NCBI GenBank assembly: GCA_963730325.1
Contig: CAVSRC010000003.1
Span: forward strand, 33,198 to 97,197
Direction of reading: 5' to 3'
DNA: 64,000 bases
Origin: CAVSRC01 sp963730325
GTDB taxonomy: Bacteria > Pseudomonadota > Alphaproteobacteria > Rhizobiales > Kaistiaceae
This document shows, in pieces, positions 29,369 to 39,288 of the stretch (the first letter of the stretch is position 1; the number at the start of each line of letters is the position of its first letter). The notes under the pieces were generated by a model. That model made no database searches. It was not told the DNA's origin and worked only from the letters and a program-made list of their open reading frames with translations. A program made the translations under genes and the position numbers.

Positions 29369-29740
29369 ATGACCATGACCGGCCGCAGTGAAACTTTCCA
29401 CGGTATCCCTGTCTATGTGCGCGAGAGCGGACCCGCGCTTGCCAGCGAGCGCGACGCCGTCGATCTCATGTCGGAAGCCTTCGATGCGCAGCCCGACTGG
29501 CTCGTGGTGCCGATCGATCAGTTCGCGCCGGATTTCTTTGTCCTGCGTACCCGCCTCGCCGGCCTGTTCATCCAGAAGCTGACCAACTACGGCCAGAAGC
29601 TTGCGATCCTTGGCGACATCTCGGCAGAAATGGCCGAGAGCACGGCGCTCCGCGACTTCGTGACAGAATCCAATCGCGGCCGGCAGGTCTGGTTCGTGGC
29701 CGACCTCGCGGAATTCGCGCGGCGACTCGCTCAGCCGTAG
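29369..29740 (+). CDS. DUF4180 family protein
   Basis: The 123-residue protein matches the DUF4180 pattern: DAVDLMSEAF, a central FFVLRTRLAGLFIQKLTNYGQKLAILGD and the closing DFVTESNRGRQVWFV. No activity is known for the family. Its stop overlaps the convergent DUF2277 gene by 10 bp. Confidence 0.88.
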   Translation: MTMTGRSETFHGIPVYVRESGPALASERDAVDLMSEAFDAQPDWLVVPIDQFAPDFFVLRTRLAGLFIQKLTNYGQKLAILGDISAEMAESTALRDFVTESNRGRQVWFVADLAEFARRLAQP

Positions 29741-29997
29741 CGCTGGGCGGCCCGGGCCCTGGCCTTGGCGGCCTCGACCTCGCGGTTGCGCGGCGGGCTG
29801 TTGATCACCAGGTCTTCAAGCAGATGGTGGGCGATGTGGGCGACCTCGTCGACGGCGCGCTCGAACACGGCCTCGTTGGCCTTGGACGGGCGCGTGAACC
29901 CGCTGATCTTGCGCACGAACTGGAGCGCCGAGGCGCGCACTTCGTCGTCGGTCGCCGGCGGATCGAAATTGGCAAGCGTGCGGATGTTGCGGCACAT
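29731..29997 (-). CDS. DUF2277 family protein
   Basis: The 88-residue product starts MCRNIRTLANFDPPAT and continues ALQFVRKISGFTRPSKANE, the DUF2277 signature found widely in Proteobacteria and Actinobacteria. The function is unknown. The stop overlaps the convergent DUF4180 gene. Confidence 0.92.
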   Translation of the reverse strand: MCRNIRTLANFDPPATDDEVRASALQFVRKISGFTRPSKANEAVFERAVDEVAHIAHHLLEDLVINSPPRNREVEAAKARARAAQRYG

Positions 29998-30119
29998 GGG
30001 ATGTCTCTCCTTCCCGGGAACCCATGATCATAGCGGGCCGGCCACAGGCCGGTCCACGCTGGCCTGACTCAGGTTCCCGCTCGGGGGCGGGCACCACAAG
30101 AGCCCGTGGCGAAGCCGTA

Positions 30120-32791
<2,672 letters not shown>

Positions 32792-32795
<4 letters not shown>

Positions 32796-33874
32796 GAAGC
32801 CAACTCGAAGGGTTCGAGGCCGGAAAGCCGCATGGCCTCCGGCGGATGGGGGATGACGCGCGGCGGAACGCCCTCGACTGCCGCGGCGATGGCGCGGATA
32901 TGGTCCGGCGTCGTGCCGCAGCAGCCGCCGACGACATTGACGAAGCCGGCGCGGGCGAATTCGCCGAGCATGCCGCTCATCGCCTCGGGGCTCTCGTCGT
33001 ATTCGCCGAACTCGTTGGGCAGGCCCGCATTCGGATAGGCGCAGGTGAGCGCATCGGCGACCCGCGAAATCTCGGCGATGTGGGCACGCATCTCGCGCGC
33101 GCCGAGCGCGCAGTTGAGCCCGATGGTGAGCGGCCGGCCGTGGCGCACCGAATACCAGAACGCGGTCGGCGTCTGGCCCGACAGGGTACGGCCGGAAAGG
33201 TCGGTGATGGTGCCGGAGATCATGATCGGCAGACGCTTGCCGGTCTCGGCCGCGACCTGCTCGACCGCGACAATGCCCGCCTTGACGTTGAGCGTGTCGA
33301 AGACGGTCTCGAACAGGATGAGATCGGCGCCGCCTTCGGCGAGCCCGCGCGCCGCCTCGCCATAGGCCGCCACCAGATCGTCGAAGGTGATGTTGCGGAA
33401 GCCGGGATTGTTGACGTCGGGCGAGATCGAGGCCGAGCGGTTGGTCGGGCCGATGGCGCCGGCAACGAAGCGCGGCTTGTCCGGCGTCTCGGCGGTCACC
33501 TCGTCGGCGGCGGAGCGCGCCAGCCGGGCGCCCTCGCGGTTCAGCTCGAAGGCGAGATCCTCCATGCCGTAATCGGCCTGGGCGACGCGCGTCGAGGAGA
33601 AGGTATTGGTCTCGACGATGTCGGCGCCGGCCCTGAGATACTGGCAATGTATGGCGCGGATGGCGTCCGGCTGGGTCAGGATGAGCAGATCGTTATTGCC
33701 GCGCACGTCCCTCGGCCAGTCCTTGAAGCGCTCGCCGCGGAACTCGGCTTCCGTGAAGCGGTGCGACTGGATCATGGTGCCCATGGCACCGTCGAGCACC
33801 AGGATGCGCTTGGCGGCTTCGGCGCGGAACCGGGCTTCGGCTTCGGAAGAAGTGGACATGGTGGACGCTTTCAT
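32792..33874 (-). CDS. Methionine synthase, homocysteine-binding part (MetH N-terminal subunit)
   Basis: This 360-residue protein is the homocysteine S-methyltransferase domain of MetH: ILVLDGAMGTMIQ, GADIVETNTFSS, and zinc-binding cysteines in GLNCALGA and VVGGCCGTTPDH. It ends with LEPFELAS, where E. coli MetH has LEPFNI before the folate domain, so the split falls in the interdomain linker. The ATG 33874 overlaps the PIN toxin stop by four bases (ATGA); ATG 33859 is an alternative start. It belongs to the sahR-metF-metH operon. Confidence 0.92.
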
Positions 33875-34279
33875 TCCCATGGATTGACCAGCGCGACGCC
33901 GGTATCGGCGAAGTCGCGCGTGTTGCGGGTGACCAAGGTCAGCTTGTGGACCATGGCGGTTGCGGCGATGAGCGCATCGACAAGCGGACGCGGCCGGTCG
34001 GCCGAAAGGTCGCCCCACAGGCGCGCGGCGGGCAGGTCGACGGGGAGAATGCGCGGGCCGTAGTCGGCCTCGATCGACGCGATCCACGCGTCGAGCCGAT
34101 CCGCATGGCCCGCGTCGGTCCGCCTTCTCAGTACCGCTCCCTTGCGCAACTCGCCGATGGTCAGCACGCTGATGAACGATCCTGTTGCTCAGTTCGCGAA
34201 CAAATGCGAGCACGCGTGAGTCAGGCTGCCGGCGGTTCACTTCCGACAGCACGTTGGTGTCGAAGAGGTAGCCGGTCAT
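33871..34279 (-). pseudogene. PIN-domain toxin (VapC/FitB type), one-base frameshift
   Basis: The N-terminus MTGYLFDTNVLSEVNRRQPD holds the first PIN aspartate; after about 33 residues the frame changes and continues VLTIGELRKGAVL, PLVDALIAATA and TLVTRNTRDFADTGV, with the other acidic residues. One extra base near 34178 accounts for it (RIF joined to ISVLTIGEL after removal). The ATG 34279 overlaps the antitoxin stop (TGATG), the usual toxin-antitoxin layout. If the shift is real the toxin is dead; if it is a sequence error the module is complete. Confidence 0.8.
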
Positions 34280-34545
34280 CACTCAAGGTCGATCTCGCGT
34301 CCCGTATCGCTCTTGTCGCGCTCGAGGTCGACGCCCTCCAGAATCGGGCCACTGCTCAAGAGGAACTCGACGAAGCTCTTCTTCGGCTTCGCCTTGCCGT
34401 TGCTGAGCGCCTCGTATTCGGCGGCCGAGAGCACCACGGCGCGCGGCTTGCCGTGCTTGGTGATGGTCTGCGGCCCTTCGCTCTGGGCGCGTTCGATCAC
34501 CTCGCTGAAATGCGCTTTGGCCTGCTGTGCCTGCCAGGTCGTCAT
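34279..34545 (-). CDS. Phd/YefM-family antitoxin
   Basis: This 88-residue protein has the Phd/YefM DNA-binding N-terminus: WQAQQAKAHFSEVIERAQSEG, TITKHGKPRAVVLSAAEYEAL. The charged C-terminus would wrap the PIN toxin. GGAGAT lies at good spacing before ATG 34545. A perfect inverted repeat 14 bp upstream is its likely operator. The module separates metF from metH. Confidence 0.92.
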   Translation of the reverse strand: MTTWQAQQAKAHFSEVIERAQSEGPQTITKHGKPRAVVLSAAEYEALSNGKAKPKKSFVEFLLSSGPILEGVDLERDKSDTGREIDLE

Positions 34546-34558
34546 TGCGGATCTCCAA

Positions 34559-34600
34559 TTCTGGTCAGAATGACCATAATATAGGTCATTCTGACCAGAA
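34559..34600 (-). promoter_or_regulatory. Operator of the Phd/PIN module: perfect 17-bp inverted repeat
   Basis: TTCTGGTCAGAATGACC (34559-34575) and its exact reverse complement (34584-34600) flank ATAATATA. Each arm itself is a near-palindrome TGGTCA-GAA-TGACCA, so two dimer sites are present. The minus strand of the spacer reads TATATTAT, a ready -10 element. Binding of antitoxin dimers here would block that promoter. The structure is seen directly; the regulator is inferred from position. Confidence 0.8.
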
Positions 34601-34617
34601 ATGCACCACCGAGGCGC

Positions 34618-35529
34618 TCATGCGGCGGCCTCGCTCGGCGTCGGTTTCGGCGGCCTGATGCCGAGCAGGTGGCAGACGGCATAGACAAGGTCAGCGCGGT
34701 TCATGGTGTAGAAGTGAAAGTCGGTGACGCCGCGCTGGACGAGGTCGAGCACCTGCTCGGATGCCACCGCCGCGGCGATCAGTTGGCGGGTGTCGGGATC
34801 GTCTTCAAGTCCATCGAAGCGTTGCGCCAGCCATGCCGGCACGCTGGCGCCGGCCTTGACGGCAAACCGCGCCGTCTGGGTGAAGTTGGTGACCGGCACG
34901 ATGCCGGGCACCAGCGGAATGTCGATCTGCGCCGATGCCAGACGCTCGCGAAAGGCGTCGTAGAGATCGTTGTCGAAGAAGAACTGGGTGATCGCCCGGT
35001 CGGCGCCGGCATCGACCTTGCGCTTGAGGTTGTCCAGCTCGGTGCGCCAGTCGGCGCTTTCCGGATGGCGCTCGACATAGGCCGATACCGACACCTCCAT
35101 CTTCGGGTGGCGGCGCTTGATTGCCTCCACGAGATCACCGGCATGACCGTAGCCGCCGGGGGTCGGCACATAGGGCGTGCCGAGGCCGGTTTCCGGATCG
35201 CCGCGCAGCGCCACGATGTGGCTGACGCCAAGCGCCGCATAGCGGTCGACCACGCCATCGAGATCCTCGCGGGTGGCGCCGACGCAGGTGAGATGCGCGG
35301 CGGGCCGGAGATCGGTCTCGGCAAGGATGCGGGCGAGCGTCGCGTGGGTGCGTTCGCGGGTCGAGCCGCCGGCGCCATAGGTGACCGAGACGAAATGCGG
35401 TTCGAGCGGCGCCAGCCGGCGGACGGAGGTCCACAGCGTCTCTTCCATCTTCTCGGTTTTCGGCGGGAAGAACTCGAACGAGACGTTGAGCCCACTCTCG
35501 CCGCGGGCATTGTGCTTGATCTGGCTCAT
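34618..35529 (-). CDS. metF: 5,10-methylenetetrahydrofolate reductase
   Basis: MetF makes the 5-methyltetrahydrofolate that MetH uses. The 303-residue protein has SFEFFPPKTEKMEETLW near the start, VSVTYGAGGST, HLTCVG, IVALRGDPE and AITQFFFDNDLY, the FAD/folate-binding motifs. ATG 35529 overlaps the sahR stop (TGATG). An apparent long open frame upstream is the shadow of sahR. Confidence 0.95.
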   Translation of the reverse strand: MSQIKHNARGESGLNVSFEFFPPKTEKMEETLWTSVRRLAPLEPHFVSVTYGAGGSTRERTHATLARILAETDLRPAAHLTCVGATREDLDGVVDRYAALGVSHIVALRGDPETGLGTPYVPTPGGYGHAGDLVEAIKRRHPKMEVSVSAYVERHPESADWRTELDNLKRKVDAGADRAITQFFFDNDLYDAFRERLASAQIDIPLVPGIVPVTNFTQTARFAVKAGASVPAWLAQRFDGLEDDPDTRQLIAAAVASEQVLDLVQRGVTDFHFYTMNRADLVYAVCHLLGIRPPKPTPSEAAA

Positions 35530-36539
35530 CAGGCGACCTCGCGGCTGGTGGCCGGTTCGTCGGCCATGGCCATGCGCCGGTCGCGGGCAAGCAGCAGCGT
35601 CACGGTCAGCTTGCCGGTGGCGTCGTCGCCTGCCGCCAGGTCGCGCGCCGTCACCAGTGACAGACCCGCCGCCTCGATCCACTGGCGCATGGCCGAGGGC
35701 GCGAAACCGAGACGGCGATGGGCATGGCGCTCGCGCAGGAACTCCAGGTCGTGCGGCGCGAAATCGACGATCAGCAGGCGTCCGCCGGGCCGCAGCACCC
35801 GCGCCGCCTCCGCGATCGCCCGTTCCGGATCGTTGAGGAAGTGGAGGACCTGGTGAACGGTCACCAGATCGAAGCTGTCGCGCTGGAACGGCAAGTGCTG
35901 GATGTCGCCGAGGCGCACCTGGGCATTTGCGATGCCGGCCCGGTCGAGATTGGCGCGGGCAACCGTCAGCATGTCCGCCGAGGCATCGATGCCGACCGCG
36001 CGGTTGTAGAGCGGCGCGAACAATTCCAGCAGGCGGCCGGTGCCGGTGCCGAGATCGAGCAGGCTCTCGAACGGACGTTCGCCGACGGCAGCCACCATCG
36101 CCGCCTCGACCGAGGTTTCGGCCACATGCAGCGCGCGGATCGAATCCCACTCGCCGGCATGGTCGGCGAAATAGCGCCGCGCGGCTTCCGCATGCTCCTG
36201 CTTGACCGCCGCCAGATTCTCGCGGTCGCGCGCCAGCACCGGGTCGCCGGCGTCGATCAGCCCCAACAGGTCGCCGGCAAAGCGCCGCGCCGGCCCCTGG
36301 TCGGTGAGGCGGTAGAACACCCACGCCCCTTCCGGAAAGCGGTCGATCAGCCCGGCGTCTGCCAGCAGCTTGAGATGGCGCGAGATGCGCGGCTGCGACT
36401 GGCCGAGGATGGCGGTGAGGTCCTTCACCGTCAGTTCGGCCTGGCCAAGCAGCGCCAGGATGCGCAGGCGCGTCCGCTCGCCCGCGGCCTTCAGCGCGGC
36501 GATGGCGGTTTCGACGGCAAGCGGGGCCGGTTCGGCCAT
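35529..36539 (-). CDS. sahR: ArsR-type regulator fused to a SAM-methyltransferase fold (SahR)
   Basis: Residues 10-95 are an ArsR winged helix (LRILALLGQAELTVKDL, SQPRISRHLKLLADAGLI); the rest is a class I methyltransferase fold (LLDLGTGTGRLLELFAP, FDLVTVHQVLHFL). This fusion is SahR, described in Proteobacteria as an S-adenosylhomocysteine-responsive repressor of methionine-cycle genes. It is cotranscribed with metF and metH, its known targets. AAAGGAG lies 6 bp before ATG 36539, which I prefer over a TTG 21 bp upstream. The methyltransferase domain is thought to sense SAH rather than catalyse. Confidence 0.88.
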   Translation of the reverse strand: MAEPAPLAVETAIAALKAAGERTRLRILALLGQAELTVKDLTAILGQSQPRISRHLKLLADAGLIDRFPEGAWVFYRLTDQGPARRFAGDLLGLIDAGDPVLARDRENLAAVKQEHAEAARRYFADHAGEWDSIRALHVAETSVEAAMVAAVGERPFESLLDLGTGTGRLLELFAPLYNRAVGIDASADMLTVARANLDRAGIANAQVRLGDIQHLPFQRDSFDLVTVHQVLHFLNDPERAIAEAARVLRPGGRLLIVDFAPHDLEFLRERHAHRRLGFAPSAMRQWIEAAGLSLVTARDLAAGDDATGKLTVTLLLARDRRMAMADEPATSREVA

Positions 36540-36563
36540 GGGCGCGCTCCTTTTGCGCAAGAC

Positions 36564-36579
36564 ATAAAGATATCCTTAT
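36564..36579. promoter_or_regulatory. SahR operator candidate
   Basis: ATAAAGATATCCTTAT is a 16-bp palindrome with one mismatch centred on GATATC, 25 bp upstream of the sahR start. It resembles the ATAAAGATATCTTTAT-type SahR site as I remember it. Binding here would autoregulate the whole sahR-metF-metH operon. Confidence 0.65.
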
Positions 36580-36702
36580 ACGTAAACAAAAGCATTGGCA
36601 ACGGGTCCGGCCGTTTGCGCGCAAGGCGAGACAATCGGTCGAATTGACAAGGAGCCCCTATGCGCAACCATTGGGTTAAATAGCATAACGGAACCGCGCG
36701 AA

Positions 36703-37035
36703 ATGACAGCGAAATCGCTTGCCGCCGTGTTCGGCGCCCTGTCCGACCCGACCCGCCTTGCCATCGTCGAGCGCCTGCTCACCGAAGGAGAACGCTCCGC
36801 CGGCGAGATCGCCGAACCCTTCACCATGTCCAAGCCGGCGATCTCCAAACACCTGCGCGTGCTGGAGGCGGCCGGACTGATCGAGCGCCGCATCGAACGG
36901 CAGTGGCGCATCGTGAGCATCCGCTGCGAGGCGCTGGCAACCGTCGACCGCTGGATCGTACATTACCGGCAGTTCTGCGAGGAGCGGGACCGCGTTGCAC
37001 CGTCGTTCGACAGAGGCGACAGCCTGCACCAGTAA
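36703..37035 (+). CDS. ArsR/SdpR-family transcriptional regulator
   Basis: The 110-residue protein is a stand-alone winged-helix repressor: FGALSDPTRLAIVERLLTEG, then FTMSKPAISKHLRVLEAAGLI as the recognition helix. No cysteine-rich metal site is visible, so it is closer to the SdpR-like autorepressors often paired with SRPBCC proteins; no such partner is adjacent. It is divergent from sahR. ATG 36703 is chosen since earlier in-frame codons do not match the family. Confidence 0.85.
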   Translation: MTAKSLAAVFGALSDPTRLAIVERLLTEGERSAGEIAEPFTMSKPAISKHLRVLEAAGLIERRIERQWRIVSIRCEALATVDRWIVHYRQFCEERDRVAPSFDRGDSLHQ

Positions 37036-37048
37036 CGCGACAAGCCGC

Positions 37049-37077
37049 GTGACAAGCCTGGCGATCTCGCCTATAGG
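37049..37077 (+). promoter_or_regulatory. Promoter of the aroG leader
   Basis: GTGACA and TATAGG are separated by exactly 17 bp. The expected transcription start, 7-8 bp downstream of the -10, falls at about 37084-37085, that is on the A of the leader-peptide ATG. The leader would then be translated without a 5' UTR, as is known for the S. meliloti trp leader. Confidence 0.65.
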
Positions 37078-37084
37078 CAAGGCC

Positions 37085-37168
37085 ATGATCAACGCGGCCG
37101 CCACCTATTTCGGCTTCTGGTTTAGCTATCCGCACACACTGGCGGAGGCAGGAGCGCGTTCGATCTAG
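37085..37168 (+). CDS. Attenuator leader peptide, rich in Tyr/Phe/Trp
   Basis: This 27-codon frame contains TYFGFWFSY: six aromatic codons (TAT, TTC, TTC, TGG, TTT, TAT) in eight positions, codons 8-15, in front of a DAHP synthase whose products are the aromatic amino acids. It ends at TAG 37166-37168, 26 bp before an intrinsic terminator. Ribosome stalling at these codons would report on charged tRNA-Tyr, -Phe and -Trp. It probably has no role as a protein, although leader peptides of rhizobia can act in trans. Confidence 0.82.
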   Translation: MINAAATYFGFWFSYPHTLAEAGARSI

Positions 37169-37222
37169 AAAACCCGAAACAGCGAATTCCCGCGAGCCGC
37201 CAGACCGACTGGCGGCTTTTTT
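37096..37222 (+). promoter_or_regulatory. aroG transcription attenuator (alternative hairpins)
   Basis: Four segments are visible. Segment 1 (GGCCGCCA, 37096-37103) can pair with segment 2 (CTGGCGG, 37139-37145). Segment 2 can instead pair with CCGCCAG of segment 3 (37197-37203), and segment 3 (AGCCGCCAG, 37195-37203) pairs with segment 4 (CTGGCGGCT, 37209-37217) to form the terminator. Pairings 2:3 and 3:4 exclude each other, the classical attenuator logic. Segment 2 starts 10 nt after the last aromatic codon. Confidence 0.78.
37195..37222 (+). terminator. Intrinsic terminator of the aroG leader
   Basis: A perfect 9-bp stem with a 5-base loop (ACCGA) is followed by six T residues, 33 bp before the aroG start. 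Termination here would release an RNA of about 138 nt. Confidence 0.9.
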
Positions 37223-37255
37223 GTTGTCGCCGGCGGACGATCCAAGGAGAGGACA

Positions 37256-38359
37256 ATGCCGAACGACACCGACGATCTACGCATCCGCGAGTTGCGGGAG
37301 CTGAGTACGCCCAGCGACGTGATGCGTGAATTCCCGCGCGCGCCTGCGGCAAGCCGCACCGTGACCCGCGCCCGCCGCGCCGTTCACGATATCCTCGCCG
37401 GTGCCGACGATCGCCTGGTCGTCATCGTCGGCCCCTGCTCCGTCCACGATCCCGCCGCCGCCCTCGATTACGCCACGCGCCTCGCCGACCTTCGCCATCG
37501 CCTGCGCGGCGATCTGGAGGTGGTCATGCGCGTCTATTTCGAGAAGCCGCGCACCACCGTCGGCTGGAAGGGGCTGATCAACGACCCCGATCTCGACGGC
37601 TCGTTCCAGATCAACAAGGGGCTGCGGACCGCGCGCAAGCTGCTGCTCGAGATCAACCAGCTCGGCCTTCCCGCGGCCTGCGAGTTCCTCGACATGACCA
37701 CGCCGCAATATGTCGCCGATCTCGTCGCCTGGGGCGCCATCGGCGCCCGCACCACCGAGAGCCAGGCGCATCGCGAGCTCGCCTCCGGCCTCTCCTGCCC
37801 GGTCGGCTTCAAGAACGGCACCGACGGCAATGTGAAGATCGCCGTCGATGCGGTGAAGGCGGCCTCCGAGCCACACCATTTCCTCGCCGTGACCAAGACC
37901 GGCCGTGCGGCCATCGCCGCCACCGCCGGAAACGGCGACTGCCACATCATCCTGCGCGGCGGCAAGGCGCCGAACTACGACGCGGCCTCGGTCGACGCCG
38001 CCTGCGGCGTTCTGGAGGCGTCCGGCCTGGCGCCGGTGGTCATGATCGACGCCAGCCACGCCAACAGCGCCAAGAAGCCGGAGAACCAGCCCGGGGTCAT
38101 CGAGGCCATCGCCGCCCAGGCGGAGGACGGCGACCGCCGCATCGTCGGCGTGATGATCGAGAGCAACCTCGTCGCCGGCCGCCAGGATCTGGTGCCGGGC
38201 AGGCCGCTCACCTACGGCCAGAGCATCACCGACGGCTGCATCGGCTGGGACACCACCGTCGCCGTGCTGGAGCGGCTGGCGGCAGCGGCGCGTGCGCGGC
38301 ACCGGCAGAGCGCAAGGGAGGACGGCGCCGTGGAACGATTGGCGGCCGCCGGCCCGTAG
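37256..38359 (+). CDS. aroG: 3-deoxy-7-phosphoheptulonate synthase, class I (AroG/F/H type)
   Basis: The enzyme condenses phosphoenolpyruvate and erythrose 4-phosphate, the entry to aromatic biosynthesis. Motifs of the class I family are clear: LVVIVGPCSVHDP, VMRVYFEKPRTTVGWKG, GARTTESQAHRELASG, PVGFKNGTDG, VMIDASHANS and IVGVMIESNLV. AAGGAG precedes ATG 37256. Many Rhizobiales rely on the unrelated class II enzyme, so a class I enzyme under attenuation is notable. The last 25 residues (RHRQSAREDG onward) extend beyond the usual C-terminus. It is convergent with cyoD. Confidence 0.95.
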   Translation: MPNDTDDLRIRELRELSTPSDVMREFPRAPAASRTVTRARRAVHDILAGADDRLVVIVGPCSVHDPAAALDYATRLADLRHRLRGDLEVVMRVYFEKPRTTVGWKGLINDPDLDGSFQINKGLRTARKLLLEINQLGLPAACEFLDMTTPQYVADLVAWGAIGARTTESQAHRELASGLSCPVGFKNGTDGNVKIAVDAVKAASEPHHFLAVTKTGRAAIAATAGNGDCHIILRGGKAPNYDAASVDAACGVLEASGLAPVVMIDASHANSAKKPENQPGVIEAIAAQAEDGDRRIVGVMIESNLVAGRQDLVPGRPLTYGQSITDGCIGWDTTVAVLERLAAAARARHRQSAREDGAVERLAAAGP

Positions 38360-38380
38360 GTGTGCGCGGCGCGGCCACCG

Positions 38381-38674
38381 TCACATCATGCGCATGTTGA
38401 GATCGAACATGATCCACAGCGTGCCGCCGACCATGAGGACGAGCAGAACCGCGGCGAAGGCGAGCGCCACCAGCCTGTCGCGAGGCGTCTGCCTGAAGTC
38501 GATGTGCAGGAAATAGCGGAAGTGGACGAGCACCTGAACGATCGCCGCAACCGCGATCAGGATGGCTGCAGGGCCGGCCGGCAGCAGCCTGAAGACGACG
38601 AGGGCGAAGGGGATGGCGGTCAGGATCAGCGCCAGGACGAGGCCGGTCAGATAGGTTCTGAGCGTGGCGGTCAT
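38381..38674 (-). CDS. cyoD: Cytochrome bo3 ubiquinol oxidase subunit IV
   Basis: The 97-residue protein has three membrane segments and the CyoD/COX4 pattern TYLTGLVLALILTAIPFALV and VQVLVHFRYFLHIDF. It assists assembly of the CyoB copper site. It is the last gene of the cyo operon and the only one with an intact frame; its ATG directly abuts the cyoC stop. Confidence 0.92.
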   Translation of the reverse strand: MTATLRTYLTGLVLALILTAIPFALVVFRLLPAGPAAILIAVAAIVQVLVHFRYFLHIDFRQTPRDRLVALAFAAVLLVLMVGGTLWIMFDLNMRMM

Positions 38675-39288
38675 CTAGAGCACTCCCGCCAGATAGACGA
38701 TTGAGAAGATGCCGATCCAGACGATGTCGAGGAAGTGCCAGAAGAGGCTTAGCCGATAGAGGCGCGAGGTCACTGGCGCGGTCAGGCCCTTGGTCACGAT
38801 CTGGCCGATCATGACCAGGATGGAGATCATGCCGAAGCTGACATGGAGACCGTGGGTGCCGACCAGCGTGAAGAAGGCGGAGAGGAAGCCGCTGCGATCG
38901 GGGCCGGCGCCGTCGCCGATCATGCCGGCGAATTCGCTGATCTCCAGGGCGACGAAGGAGAGGCCGAGGGCCAGCGTCACCACCAGCCACAGGATAACGG
39001 CGCGCCGCGCCCCGCTGTGCATGGCCAGCATGGCAAAGCCGAACGTCGTGCTGCTGACGAGAAGCAGCCATGGTCTCGCCGAAGGTGTGCGGCAGGCTGA
39101 ACAGCTCCCGCCCGGTCGGACCGCCGGCGGTACCGCGGAAGCATGACGACATAGGTCGCAAACAGCAGGGCGAAGATGACGGCGTCGGTCATCAGATAGA
39201 GCCAGAAACCGAGCGCCCTGGTCTCGTCCCGCTCGCTCTGCCCTTCGCCCTTGGCCGGCATCGGCCCTGCGTCGGCGGCGATGCTCAT
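38675..39288 (-). pseudogene. cyoC: Cytochrome bo3 oxidase subunit III, two one-base insertions
   Basis: The start MSIAADAG and ALGFWLYLMTDAVIFALLF are in one frame, ELFSLPHTFGETM in a second, and LLLVSSTTFGFAMLAMH through GTHGLHVSFGMISIL to the stop in a third. Single extra bases near 39135 and 39070 explain both changes. With them removed the protein is a normal five-helix CyoC. The ATG overlaps the cyoB stop (ATGA). Confidence 0.85.
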
